NCBI RefSeq assembly: GCF_006542685.1
Contig: NZ_AP019736.1
Location: forward strand, 778,001 to 842,000
DNA from: Alistipes dispar
GTDB lineage: Bacteria > Bacteroidota > Bacteroidia > Bacteroidales > Rikenellaceae
Reading direction: 5' to 3'
Length of the DNA: 64,000 nucleotides
Shown: positions 30,339 to 38,973 of the stretch, one piece after another
Numbering within the stretch: the first letter of the stretch is position 1
Layout of the letters: each line of letters begins with the position of its first letter
The notes under the pieces: model-generated
Told to the model about the DNA's origin: nothing
What the model saw: only the letters and a program-made list of their open reading frames with translations
Database searches by the model: none
Translations under genes and position numbers: made by a program

Positions 30339-31544
30339 TCAGTAGAATCCGAGGGCCTTGCTGCGGGCCAGCAGGCACGCACCGATAACCCCGGCGCGCT
30401 CGCCCAGCGTCGAAAGCTTGATCTGCGTATCCTTATAGACGAGCATCAACGAATACTTATTGACCGCCGTGCGCACGGGCAGCATCAGCGACTCCCCGGC
30501 CACAGAGAGCAGGCCGCCGATGACGATCATCTCGGGATTGAACATGTTGATAAGTCCGGCGATGGCCTTGCCCAGCGTATGCCCGACCGATTCGAGAATC
30601 TCGATGGCCAGCACGTCCTCCTTCAGCACGGCGTCGAGAATATCCTTCAGGGTGATCTCCTCGCCCTTGTTGAACTTCTCGGAGAGCATCGACACGCTGC
30701 CCGAACGCAGCTTCTCCAGGAAAAGGCGGTGCAGCGCCGAACCCGAAGCCCCCGTCTCGAGGCAGCCGCGCTTGCCGCAGCGGCAGATGATCTCGTTGTC
30801 GAGCAGCGGGAAATGGCCGAACTCGCCCGAGAAGCCCGACTTGCCGTAAAAGACCTTGCCGTCGAGAATCATGCCCAGCCCCAGGCCCCACGAGGCGTTG
30901 ATATAGAGCATCGTCTTCTCGCTGTGCGCATCGCCGTACATGTATTCGCCGTAGGTGGCCGCGCGCGTGTCGTTCTCGATATAGACCGTGCAGCCCAGCC
31001 GCTCGCCGAGCAGCACCGTCAGCGGCTGCTCCTCGACGAAGAAGTAACTGTAACTGTACCCCGTCTGCGAATTGACGCGGCCCGAAATATTCACGCCGAC
31101 GGCCAGCACCTTGTCGTGGGGAATCTTGTGCCCGTCGATGAAGCCGCGGATGATGTCGCAGAGCCGGTCGAGCGAATGGGGGTCGTTGTCCATCAGGAAA
31201 TCGACGGTCGTATCGGCGAGCAACTGCCCCTTGAAATTGACGACCGCGAGCACCACCGAGTCGGTCCGTATCTCCACGCCGACGAAATAACCCGCATAGG
31301 GATTCAGGCCGTAGATGTTGGGTCTCCGGCCTCCGGCCGTGCCCTGCTCGCCGAAATTGTGGACGAAGCCCTCCTCGATCAACTCGCCGATGAGTTTCGT
31401 CACGGTCGGCACGCTCAGATTGACGGCCCGGCTCAGATCCGTAATGCTCGAATCGCCGCTGAAAATGTACTGCCGGATAATCTGTTGTTTGAGAATCGCG
31501 TTTTTGTTGCCTTCCGTAGCCTGCTTCAGAAACGAACTGGTCAT
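30339..31544 (-). CDS. ROK-family transcriptional regulator (NagC/Mlc type)
   Basis: Sugar-responsive DNA-binding protein, 401 aa from the ATG at 31542-31544. A winged helix-turn-helix (about 20-85, SITDLSRAVNLSVPTVTKLIGELIEEGF) is followed by the GRRP linker and a ROK sugar-kinase-like domain. The zinc motif CRCGKRGCLE and the sugar-site segment SGFSGEFGHF are present. It is divergent from the SusC gene with 608 bp between starts. GGTAA-AG-TTACC overlaps its own -7 element, which suggests autoregulation. No other regulator lies next to the PUL, so it is the best candidate repressor for it. The inducer is unknown. Confidence 0.92.
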   Translation of the reverse strand: MTSSFLKQATEGNKNAILKQQIIRQYIFSGDSSITDLSRAVNLSVPTVTKLIGELIEEGFVHNFGEQGTAGGRRPNIYGLNPYAGYFVGVEIRTDSVVLAVVNFKGQLLADTTVDFLMDNDPHSLDRLCDIIRGFIDGHKIPHDKVLAVGVNISGRVNSQTGYSYSYFFVEEQPLTVLLGERLGCTVYIENDTRAATYGEYMYGDAHSEKTMLYINASWGLGLGMILDGKVFYGKSGFSGEFGHFPLLDNEIICRCGKRGCLETGASGSALHRLFLEKLRSGSVSMLSEKFNKGEEITLKDILDAVLKEDVLAIEILESVGHTLGKAIAGLINMFNPEMIVIGGLLSVAGESLMLPVRTAVNKYSLMLVYKDTQIKLSTLGERAGVIGACLLARSKALGFY

Positions 31545-31575
31545 ATTTCCGTTTTGTTTAATTTGCGTTTTCCAT

Positions 31576-31610
31576 GGTAAAGTTACCAATTAAAATGCAA
31601 ACAGCCAAAA
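31576..31610 (-). promoter_or_regulatory. ROK gene promoter with overlapping palindrome
   Basis: On the minus strand TTTTG (31610-31606), 20 bases and TAACTTTA (31585-31578) approximate the consensus. The -7 element is embedded in GGTAA-AG-TTACC (31576-31587), a possible operator. Confidence 0.55.
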
Positions 31611-31761
31611 GAATCCGGCGAAAACGACGGCGAAACGAACCGGACCGGACACCCGGAAAGACTTTTTCCGGCAAATACGGAGGCGGAATCCGGAAAGATT
31701 CCGCCGGTCCGGGCAGTTCCGAACCGTATAATTTTATCACGAAGCGCTTTCAGAATAAAAT

Positions 31762-31790
31762 TTATTACAATAATTATTTGCAGAAATAAT
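31762..31790. promoter_or_regulatory. stacked palindromes, candidate ROK operator
   Basis: TTATT-AC-AATAA (31762-31773) is directly followed by ATTATTT-GCAG-AAATAAT (31773-31790). The second spans the TTTG -33 element of the susC promoter. AT-rich TTT...AAA palindromes are typical ROK-family sites. Confidence 0.55.
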
Positions 31791-31807
31791 ATTTGTTGCT
31801 ATTTTTG
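31777..31807 (+). promoter_or_regulatory. susC / PUL promoter
   Basis: TTTG (31777-31780), 19 bases and TATTTTTG (31800-31807) match the Bacteroidetes consensus well. The predicted start near 31812 leaves a leader of about 340 nt before the SusC ATG. Confidence 0.75.
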
Positions 31808-32152
31808 TTTCCGATTTACCCGGAGCGAGGGCCGAAAAATACCTCTGTCCCGACCGGAACGCCTATTTTTTATAAAGACACCGCGCATGAACCGTAAGGA
31901 TTTTCACCGGCCCCGACCGGCCGGAACCGCCGCACGCACGGAGACGCCCCTGCCTCCGGCCGGCGCTGCGGAAACGGTCGGAGGCGTTCCGTCCCCGGAA
32001 CGGAATCACGGAACGGACTCATACCAATCGACACGCAACAACTAACTAAAAAATCATCGGCAGACAGAAAAGACAGAAAAAACGGAACGAAGGCAAAGAC
32101 GAAAGGGGAGCACGGCTCCCGGACAAGCAAATTCAAACCTATCTATTGACTT

Positions 32153-35100
32153 ATGAGAAATGATTTACAACTGAGATTTTCCGGCCTGCGTCGTGCGACA
32201 CGGCGTGCGGCGGCATTGTTCGCGGTGCTGCTCATGGGGACCGGAATCACTGTGGCTCAGCAACTTTCCGTATCCGGCCGGGTAACCGGCGCCGAGGGGG
32301 GGGGAATTGCGGGAGCTACGGTCGTAGTCAAGGGTGACAACACCCGGGGAACTACGACGGATTCGCAGGGCGCCTACACGCTCGAAGTGAAATCCGGCAA
32401 CGATATCCTCGTATTCAGTTTCATCGGTTACAAGACCGTAGAAATCCCCGTAAACAACCGGACGACCGTAAACGCCAGCCTGAGCGAAGACGCCACGGAA
32501 ATGGACGAGGTGGTGGTAGTCGGTTACGGCACGCAGAAGAAACAGTTCCTCGTGGGTTCGGTCTCGTCGGTATCGAACAAGGAGCTGCTCAAGGCCCCGA
32601 TGACCAACGTGTCGAACATGATGACCGGCAAACTGCCCGGTGTCACGAGTATCCAGCGTTCGGGCCAGCCCGGCAGCGACCAGGCCTCGATCCTGGTCCG
32701 CGGCTCCTCCACGTTCAACGATTCGAGCCCGCTCTGTCTGGTGGACGGTGTGGAACGCATGATCAACACGGTCAATCCGAACGACATCGCCTCCATCTCG
32801 ATTCTCAAGGACGCCGCCACATCGGCGATCTACGGCGTCCGCGGCGCCAACGGCGTCATTCTCATCACGACCAAAAGCGGTTCGGAAGGCGCCACGCAGA
32901 TCTCCTACGACGGTTCGGTGACCTTCTCCACGAACACCGCGCTTCCCGAATTCCTCAACGCCCAAGACTACATCGGCTGGCACAACAAAGCCCGCGAAAT
33001 GGACGGGCTCGCTCCCGTGTGGACCGACGAGGTGATCGCCAAGATGAAGGCCGACGGAACCTACGGCGAAACGGACTGGGTGGACCTGCTCTTCAAGAAC
33101 TACGGCTTCACCCACCAGCACAACATCTCCGCGACGGGCGGCAACGACCGGATCAAGCACTACACGAGCGTCGGACTGATGAATCAGGACGGTATCGTGC
33201 CGAACACCTCCTACAAACGGTTCAACATCCGGTCGAACATCGACGCAAAGATCGCCCGCAACCTCAGCTTCTCGATGAACGTGAGCGGATTCCGTGAGAA
33301 CAAGAATGCGCCGGGATACCCGATCACCAACCAGTACGACTTCAACCCGATCATGCAGGCCTTCTACGCCCTGCCGATCATCGCCCCCACCTACAAGGGA
33401 CTGCCGCAGGGCTACATGAACGGCTCCTACACCCAGCAGCCGGTGGCCGCCGTGGAGCAGAGCGGTTATATCCGCGACACCCGCTGGCAGTTCGAGGGCA
33501 ACGCCAAGCTGGAGTACGACTTCGGCAGCATCGAGGCGCTCCAGGGCCTGAAGGCCGGCGTATTCGTCGCCTACGACTACTCCAATTCGACGAACCGCAA
33601 CTTCAACCGGTCGTTCAACCTCATGTCCTTCTCGTCCTCCACGTTCGAATCGACCCAAGTGACGGCATCGGGAATCAACCTGCTGAGTTCGTTCAGCAAA
33701 TCCGCGTCGTGGGGCGACAGTTTCACGGTCCGTCCGACGATCACCTACGAGCGCGAGTTCGGCGGCAAGCACAACGTCAGCGCCCTGTTCCTCTACGAGC
33801 AGAAGAAGGGTTACTCGGATACGATGACCGGCCGCAAGAACGGCTACTACGCCGACTATCCGGTCGATCTCTCGCTCGGTTCGACCTGGGAAGGCATCGA
33901 CGTTCCGGTCAGCGGCTCCTTCAGCGATACGGGCATCGCCAGCTTCGCGGGCCGCATCAGCTATGCCTACGACCGGAAATACCTCGCCGAGTTCACCTTC
34001 CGTGCCGACGGTTCGTACAAGTTCGCGCCGCATAACCGCTGGGGCTTCTTCCCCTCGGTCGCCCTCGGATGGGTCGTGTCCGAAGAGAATTTCTTCAAAA
34101 AGGCGCTGCCCAAGGTGGACTTCCTCAAACTCCGCGCATCGTACGGCGAACTGGGTGCGGACGACACGTCGGCATGGCTCTACATGCAGAGCTACTCGAC
34201 GACGGCCCCCAGCTTCAGCTATATCGTGGGCGGCACGGGGCATACGGCCTACTACACGAGCAACTACGTCTATGACAACCTCACCTGGTCGCGCACGCAC
34301 AGTTTCAACGTCGGCTTCGACTTGTCGGTATGGGAAGGCAAGCTGGGCGTGGAGTTCGACTGGTTCTACAAGCTGACGGACCACATCCTCGAACAGGTGG
34401 CCGGATCGTACGCTCCGTCGCTGGGCGGCAACGTCCCCTCGTACATGAACTCGGGTAAAATGGACAACCGCGGTTTCGAGCTGGTGCTCAAGCACAACAA
34501 CCACTTCTCCAGCGGCTGGCGCTACTCGCTGACCGGAAGCCTCTCGTGGGCCCGCAACAAGGTGCTCGCCAAGCATATTTCGGACGACCACCCGATGTAC
34601 CGCGCCATCCTCGGTCAGCCGATCGGCTCGGTCTACGGCTTCAAGGCGACGGGGCTCTTCCAGACCGAGGAGCAGATCGCCAATGCGCCGACGGCCCCCT
34701 CGGGCGAAAAACGGCTGGGCGACCTGATGTACGCCGACATCAACGGCGACGGCAAAATCGACTCGTCGAAGGACTTCGTGAAGATCGGACGCAGCTACAC
34801 CCCGGAGATGAACTTCTCGCTGAACATGGAGGTAGCCTACAAGAACCTCTACCTGACGGCCCTCTGGCAGGGCGCGGCGCTCTGCTCCTACCAGTTGAGC
34901 GCGGCCTATAACAGCGGAACGTTCGACAACACGATGTACACCCGTCCGTTCTACTCCAGCGGCAACGCCCCCTACTATCTGGTGGAAGGCGCCTGGCGCG
35001 AAGACAACCGCGACGCCGAATACCCGCGTCTGAGCACGGTGGCCAACGGCAACAACGCATGGCCCTCGTCGTGGTGGGTGAAGAACGGCGCCTACCTGCG

Positions 35101-35305
35101 TCTGAAGAACCTGCAGATCGGCTACACGCTGCCGCAGCACCTGCTCAACAAGACGGGCATCGAGCGCGTGAACATCTATATCGCCGGCACGAACCTGCTT
35201 ACGTTCAGCGCCTTCAAATACGTGGACCCCGAGATGCCTTCGGTGAACAACGGCTACTATCCGCAGCAGCGCACCTACAGCATCGGCGTCAATCTTTCCT
35301 TCTAA
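32153..35305 (+). CDS. susC: SusC-family TonB-dependent outer membrane transporter
   Basis: Outer membrane oligosaccharide importer driven by TonB, 1050 aa. After a signal peptide (about 1-36, ending TVAQQ) come a carboxypeptidase-regulatory-like domain (about 37-120, SVSGRVTGAEGGGIAGATVVV), the TonB-box region VVVVGYGTQKK, a plug with GVTSIQRSGQPGSDQASILVRG and SAIYGVRGANGVILITTKSG, and a 22-strand barrel ending QRTYSIGVNLSF. There is no N-terminal FecR-interacting extension, so an ECF-sigma system is not indicated. It is first in a 12-gene operon with SusD 21 bp behind. Gene symbol is used in the family sense. Confidence 0.95.
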   Translation: MRNDLQLRFSGLRRATRRAAALFAVLLMGTGITVAQQLSVSGRVTGAEGGGIAGATVVVKGDNTRGTTTDSQGAYTLEVKSGNDILVFSFIGYKTVEIPVNNRTTVNASLSEDATEMDEVVVVGYGTQKKQFLVGSVSSVSNKELLKAPMTNVSNMMTGKLPGVTSIQRSGQPGSDQASILVRGSSTFNDSSPLCLVDGVERMINTVNPNDIASISILKDAATSAIYGVRGANGVILITTKSGSEGATQISYDGSVTFSTNTALPEFLNAQDYIGWHNKAREMDGLAPVWTDEVIAKMKADGTYGETDWVDLLFKNYGFTHQHNISATGGNDRIKHYTSVGLMNQDGIVPNTSYKRFNIRSNIDAKIARNLSFSMNVSGFRENKNAPGYPITNQYDFNPIMQAFYALPIIAPTYKGLPQGYMNGSYTQQPVAAVEQSGYIRDTRWQFEGNAKLEYDFGSIEALQGLKAGVFVAYDYSNSTNRNFNRSFNLMSFSSSTFESTQVTASGINLLSSFSKSASWGDSFTVRPTITYEREFGGKHNVSALFLYEQKKGYSDTMTGRKNGYYADYPVDLSLGSTWEGIDVPVSGSFSDTGIASFAGRISYAYDRKYLAEFTFRADGSYKFAPHNRWGFFPSVALGWVVSEENFFKKALPKVDFLKLRASYGELGADDTSAWLYMQSYSTTAPSFSYIVGGTGHTAYYTSNYVYDNLTWSRTHSFNVGFDLSVWEGKLGVEFDWFYKLTDHILEQVAGSYAPSLGGNVPSYMNSGKMDNRGFELVLKHNNHFSSGWRYSLTGSLSWARNKVLAKHISDDHPMYRAILGQPIGSVYGFKATGLFQTEEQIANAPTAPSGEKRLGDLMYADINGDGKIDSSKDFVKIGRSYTPEMNFSLNMEVAYKNLYLTALWQGAALCSYQLSAAYNSGTFDNTMYTRPFYSSGNAPYYLVEGAWREDNRDAEYPRLSTVANGNNAWPSSWWVKNGAYLRLKNLQIGYTLPQHLLNKTGIERVNIYIAGTNLLTFSAFKYVDPEMPSVNNGYYPQQRTYSIGVNLSF

Positions 35306-35326
35306 ACCGCAAAAGCTACGAATACC

Positions 35327-36991
35327 ATGAAAAAAACGATATTGACAATGGGTCTGGCCGCCGCCTTATGCGGCACGTCCTGCTCCGACGTCATCGACCT
35401 GAACCCGGGCGACCGCTTCTCTCCGGCCACGGTCTGGTCCTCGACGACGACCGTGGACAGCTATGTGCTCGGACTCTATTCGATCTTCAGCTCCAGTTGC
35501 GAATTCTACGGCACGGGATCGCCCAACCTGACGGATGCCTATTCGGACATACTGAAGAGCGGTTCGTGGGACCAGTACAACCACAGCTACAACCGCTCGC
35601 TGTTCCAGGAATCGGCGTTCAACAGCACCAGCGCCGGAGCGTTCGAGTGCTGGAGCACCCACTACGAACGTATCCGCCGCGAAAACGAGTTCCTGCGCGA
35701 CGCCCCGAAATACCGGGAGAAGTTCGGCGAGAAATGGATGGACACCCGCATCGCCGAGGTGCGTTTCTGCCGCGCCTACGCCTACTACCTGCTCTGCCGC
35801 GTCTATGGCGGGGTGATTCTCCGCACGGAGGTCGATGGCCCCGAGCAGAACGACAAGGCCCGCTCGACCGAAGCCGACTGCTGGGATTTCATCATCGAGG
35901 AGCTGAAGGACCTCGCTCCGCAGCTTCCGCAGGGGAACAAAACGGAGAACGGAGATAACTGGGACGACGCCAACTACGGCCGCGCCACGCAGCAGGCCGC
36001 CTACGGACTGCTGAGCCGCGTCGCCCTCTTCGCGGAGCGCTGGGACGTGGCCGCCCAGGCCGCGCGCGACGTGGAGAAGTGCGGCGGAGCGCTCGACCTG
36101 ACGGGCTATGCCAACGTCTTCAACGGCGACCTGAAGAGCAACAAGGAGATCCTCTTCGGAGTGGACTTCGAACAAGATGTCATCACGCACCGCTACGACG
36201 CGTACGTACGTCCCAGCGGCGATGCCAAGGCGCTGGGAACGTCGGCGCTCTATTCGGTGTTCTTCCCCACGAGCGAACTGGCGGACAGCTACGAAATGGC
36301 CGACGGCACGCCCTTCAGTTGGGAAACCCACGGCAGCGATCCCTACACGGGCCGCGAACCGCGCTTCTACGCCACGATTCTCTACAACGGCGCCTCGTGG
36401 ATGGGCCGCACGATCGAAAGCTACGTGGGCGGCGCCGACGGATTCAAGGAGTACGAGAACTCCAAATCGGCCAACACGACCGTGACGGGCTACTACCTGC
36501 GCAAATACCTCAAGGACGGAGACAAGAGCTGGATCACCGCTTATTCGGCCCAGACGTGCATCCTGATCCGCTATGCCGAAGTGCTCCTGAACAAGGCCGA
36601 AGCGCTGGCCGAACTGAGCTGGGAACAGAACAGCGTCGAGGCGTTGCAGGCGCTCAACGACGTCCGCGGACGCGTCGGTCTGCCTTCGCGCCAGACCGCC
36701 AGCAAGGAGGAGTTCATGGAATTCGTCCGCCACGAGCGCATGGTCGAGCTGGCCGGCGAGGGCTTCCGCTACTGGGATCTGCGCCGCTGGAGGCTGGCCG
36801 AGGAGGTCATCAACGGCAAGAACGTGCACGGCGTGAAGATCACCAAGACGGACAGCGGATTCAACTACGAGCACGTGGACGCCGACAACGGCAACAAGCG
36901 CATCTTCTACGACCGTTACTACCATTTCGCCATTCCCGAGTCGGAGCGTTCGAAAAACCCGCTCTGCGACAACAACCAAGGATGGGTATAA
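35327..36991 (+). CDS. susD: SusD-family glycan-binding lipoprotein
   Basis: Surface lid of the SusCD importer, 554 aa, with lipobox GTSC (Cys19). N-terminal CSDVIDLNPGDRFSPATVW, the TPR helices (RFCRAYAYYLLCRVYGGV) and the C-terminal RagB/SusD segment (RHERMVELAGEGFRYWDLRRW) are all typical. It pairs with the SusC encoded immediately upstream. The position of the binding aromatics cannot be assigned by eye, so the glycan cannot be predicted from this gene. Confidence 0.95.
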   Translation: MKKTILTMGLAAALCGTSCSDVIDLNPGDRFSPATVWSSTTTVDSYVLGLYSIFSSSCEFYGTGSPNLTDAYSDILKSGSWDQYNHSYNRSLFQESAFNSTSAGAFECWSTHYERIRRENEFLRDAPKYREKFGEKWMDTRIAEVRFCRAYAYYLLCRVYGGVILRTEVDGPEQNDKARSTEADCWDFIIEELKDLAPQLPQGNKTENGDNWDDANYGRATQQAAYGLLSRVALFAERWDVAAQAARDVEKCGGALDLTGYANVFNGDLKSNKEILFGVDFEQDVITHRYDAYVRPSGDAKALGTSALYSVFFPTSELADSYEMADGTPFSWETHGSDPYTGREPRFYATILYNGASWMGRTIESYVGGADGFKEYENSKSANTTVTGYYLRKYLKDGDKSWITAYSAQTCILIRYAEVLLNKAEALAELSWEQNSVEALQALNDVRGRVGLPSRQTASKEEFMEFVRHERMVELAGEGFRYWDLRRWRLAEEVINGKNVHGVKITKTDSGFNYEHVDADNGNKRIFYDRYYHFAIPESERSKNPLCDNNQGWV

Positions 36992-37024
36992 CGACAACCG
37001 AACCATAACAAAACAGCAACGACT

Positions 37025-37420
37025 ATGAAACTCCGCAGATATTTTGCCGTCCTGGCAACGGCCGCACTCACCGCCTTCGCCGCGGGATCGTGCGCCGAGC
37101 CCGAGGACGAATTTCTCCACACCGACAGCCGGCTCCTCTCCATCGAGGTCCAGCCGGCCGGCGGCGGCGCCGGAATCGCGGGCGTCATCGACGAGACCAC
37201 GGGCGAAGTTTACTTCCCGATTCCCAAGAAGGAGCGCGAGAAGTACGACATCACCAGCCTCATGGTACGCGCCGAGGTGGAATACGACACCTTCATCACC
37301 CCCTCGCTGACGGGGCTGAAGGACCTTTCGGACCGCGACAACCCCTTCACGATCACCCTCACGGCCGGGGACAAGGGGACGCGCACCTACACCTTATGGG
37401 CCTTCTACACGCGCCGCTAA
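37025..37420 (+). CDS. small PUL lipoprotein, DUF5018-like
   Basis: Protein of 131 aa with a lipoprotein signal (AAGSC) and acidic residues after the Cys (AEPEDE), which favours surface export in Bacteroidetes. The rest is one beta-sandwich-like domain with the pattern SLMVRAEVEYDTFITPSLTG and FTITLTAGDKGTRTYTLW, similar to the first domain of the next protein and to DUF5018 repeats. It probably helps glycan binding at the cell surface. No enzyme motif is seen. Confidence 0.7.
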   Translation: MKLRRYFAVLATAALTAFAAGSCAEPEDEFLHTDSRLLSIEVQPAGGGAGIAGVIDETTGEVYFPIPKKEREKYDITSLMVRAEVEYDTFITPSLTGLKDLSDRDNPFTITLTAGDKGTRTYTLWAFYTRR

Positions 37421-37459
37421 AACAAAACCCATCACTAACGAAAAAACTTTGAGACGAAT

Positions 37460-38830
37460 ATGAAAACCTTCAAATCATTTGCTTTCGCCGTTGCGCTGGC
37501 AGGTCTTACGCTGCCGATGGCAGGCTGTTCGGACGACGACACCGCGCCCAAGGGCGAAGACGTGGAACGCGGCGACAAGGCGTGCCGCATCGAAACCTTC
37601 ACGCTGAACTTCAGCGACGGCACGACGCTTTCGGGCGACGTCTATGACTACGACAAATCGGTGGACCTCTCCTACACGACCGCCGAATTCGAGATGATGA
37701 AGTCCGCAACGGCCACGCTGACGCTTTCGGAGGGCGCGACCGTGTCGCCCGATCCCTCGCAGACGGCGGACTACACGCAGCCTCTGTCGTTCACCGTGAC
37801 GGCCAAGGACGGCAAGACCGCACGCACCTACACGACCAAACCCGTGGAGAAGGTACTGGAAGGCTATACGAAGGTCGAAGCGGCAACCTCCAAGACCGCG
37901 ACGGAAATGGGTATCGGAACCGCCGCGGACTACAAGTTCGTCGGCGTGAGCGGCGACAAGCTCGTCGTCGGGAAAAAGGTCTTCGACTACAAGACCTTCG
38001 CGCCCGCAGGCGACCTGAACATGACGGGATACGAAGACCAGAAGATGACCGGCATGGCCAACGACGAGGCCGGACACCTGATCGCAGCCGTCAATGCCGA
38101 CGGTGCGAGCGCCGTGCCGACGACGATCATCTGCTGGAAGGACGGCTGGGACAAGGCTCCGTCGGAGTACATCAAATCGGAGACGAGCTTTATCGGCAAA
38201 CAGATCTCGGCCAGCGGCAACCTGCTGGAAGGCGCGGGTATCGTTTCCGCGATGAACGGCACGGGCCCCAAAGGCGCGCATTTCGCCTGGGCCCGCCTCG
38301 ACGGCGCGTCGCATCCGGAGACTCCGTTCTACGGCGTGGAAACCAACGTACCCTCGAACGACGGCAACTGGTCGCAGACGATCTCGGCCTGCTCGGGCGA
38401 CCCGCTGGGAACCTGGTTCGTCTATGATCCCGAAACAGGCAACGGAGGAAATGCCTACACCTGGACTGCCTGGACGGCCCACAACAACATCAACCTGACT
38501 CCGATTCCCGGAGTTCTTCCTTCAGACAAAGGGGCACACGGCTGGGGCAATCTGACGCTGGGTTCCGTACGCGCATTCACATTCAACGGCACGGCCTACG
38601 GCGCATATATCACGACCGGATGGCCCGAAACCTACGTCGCAATCGTGGACAACAACGGCGAATACCTGCTCAACCCCAACGACGCCATCATTCCTGTCTC
38701 TCACACCGGTTCGGAGCCGATCCCGCAGATCACCTACGTATATAACGAGTCCGAAGGCGCAGGCTATGTCTTCGCGCTCGAAGCGGGCCAGTTCGTGAAG
38801 AGCTGGAAGCTGACCGTCGTTTACGAATAG
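37460..38830 (+). CDS. surface glycan-binding-like lipoprotein with DUF5018 domain
   Basis: Lipoprotein of 456 aa, lipobox MAGC (Cys23) followed by SDDDT, a good lipoprotein export signal for surface display. An N-terminal DUF5018-like beta domain (about 40-135, ending LSFTVTAKDGKTARTYTTK) is followed by a large domain rich in Gly, Trp and aromatic residues (about 140-456) that looks like a beta-propeller. Its position after SusD matches that of surface glycan-binding proteins (SusE/F-like). A GC-rich hairpin follows before the enzyme genes. Confidence 0.75.
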   Translation: MKTFKSFAFAVALAGLTLPMAGCSDDDTAPKGEDVERGDKACRIETFTLNFSDGTTLSGDVYDYDKSVDLSYTTAEFEMMKSATATLTLSEGATVSPDPSQTADYTQPLSFTVTAKDGKTARTYTTKPVEKVLEGYTKVEAATSKTATEMGIGTAADYKFVGVSGDKLVVGKKVFDYKTFAPAGDLNMTGYEDQKMTGMANDEAGHLIAAVNADGASAVPTTIICWKDGWDKAPSEYIKSETSFIGKQISASGNLLEGAGIVSAMNGTGPKGAHFAWARLDGASHPETPFYGVETNVPSNDGNWSQTISACSGDPLGTWFVYDPETGNGGNAYTWTAWTAHNNINLTPIPGVLPSDKGAHGWGNLTLGSVRAFTFNGTAYGAYITTGWPETYVAIVDNNGEYLLNPNDAIIPVSHTGSEPIPQITYVYNESEGAGYVFALEAGQFVKSWKLTVVYE

Positions 38831-38891
38831 CCGCCCCGCCGGACCGCGCCCGCCCGGGCGGCGGTTACGGACACCGAACATCCGCGTTTTT

Positions 38892-38917
38892 CCGGCCCGG
38901 GGCCGTTCCCGGGCCGG
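38892..38917 (+). terminator. hairpin between PUL binding-protein and enzyme genes
   Basis: CCGGCCCGGG (38892-38901) pairs perfectly with CCCGGGCCGG (38908-38917) across a six-base loop, in a 143-bp gap. No T run follows directly. It may be a leaky terminator or an mRNA-stabilising hairpin that keeps susCD expression above that of the enzymes. Confidence 0.5.
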
Positions 38918-38973
38918 GAAGATGCGGTTCTTTTGAAATCACAGTCATCACACACGAAAATTAGTTCAGGTTT

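Larger units (their letters stand above)
31545..32152. other. 608-bp regulatory region between the ROK gene and susC
   Basis: No gene is seen. In order it holds the ROK promoter and palindrome (31576-31610), two hairpins, CCGGAAA/TTTCCGG (31653-31671) and GGCGGAATC/GATTCCGCC (31682-31705), and an AT-rich block of stacked palindromes with the susC promoter (31762-31807). An untranslated leader of about 340 nt for susC follows, which is GC-rich to about 31990 and then A-rich. Confidence 0.7.
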
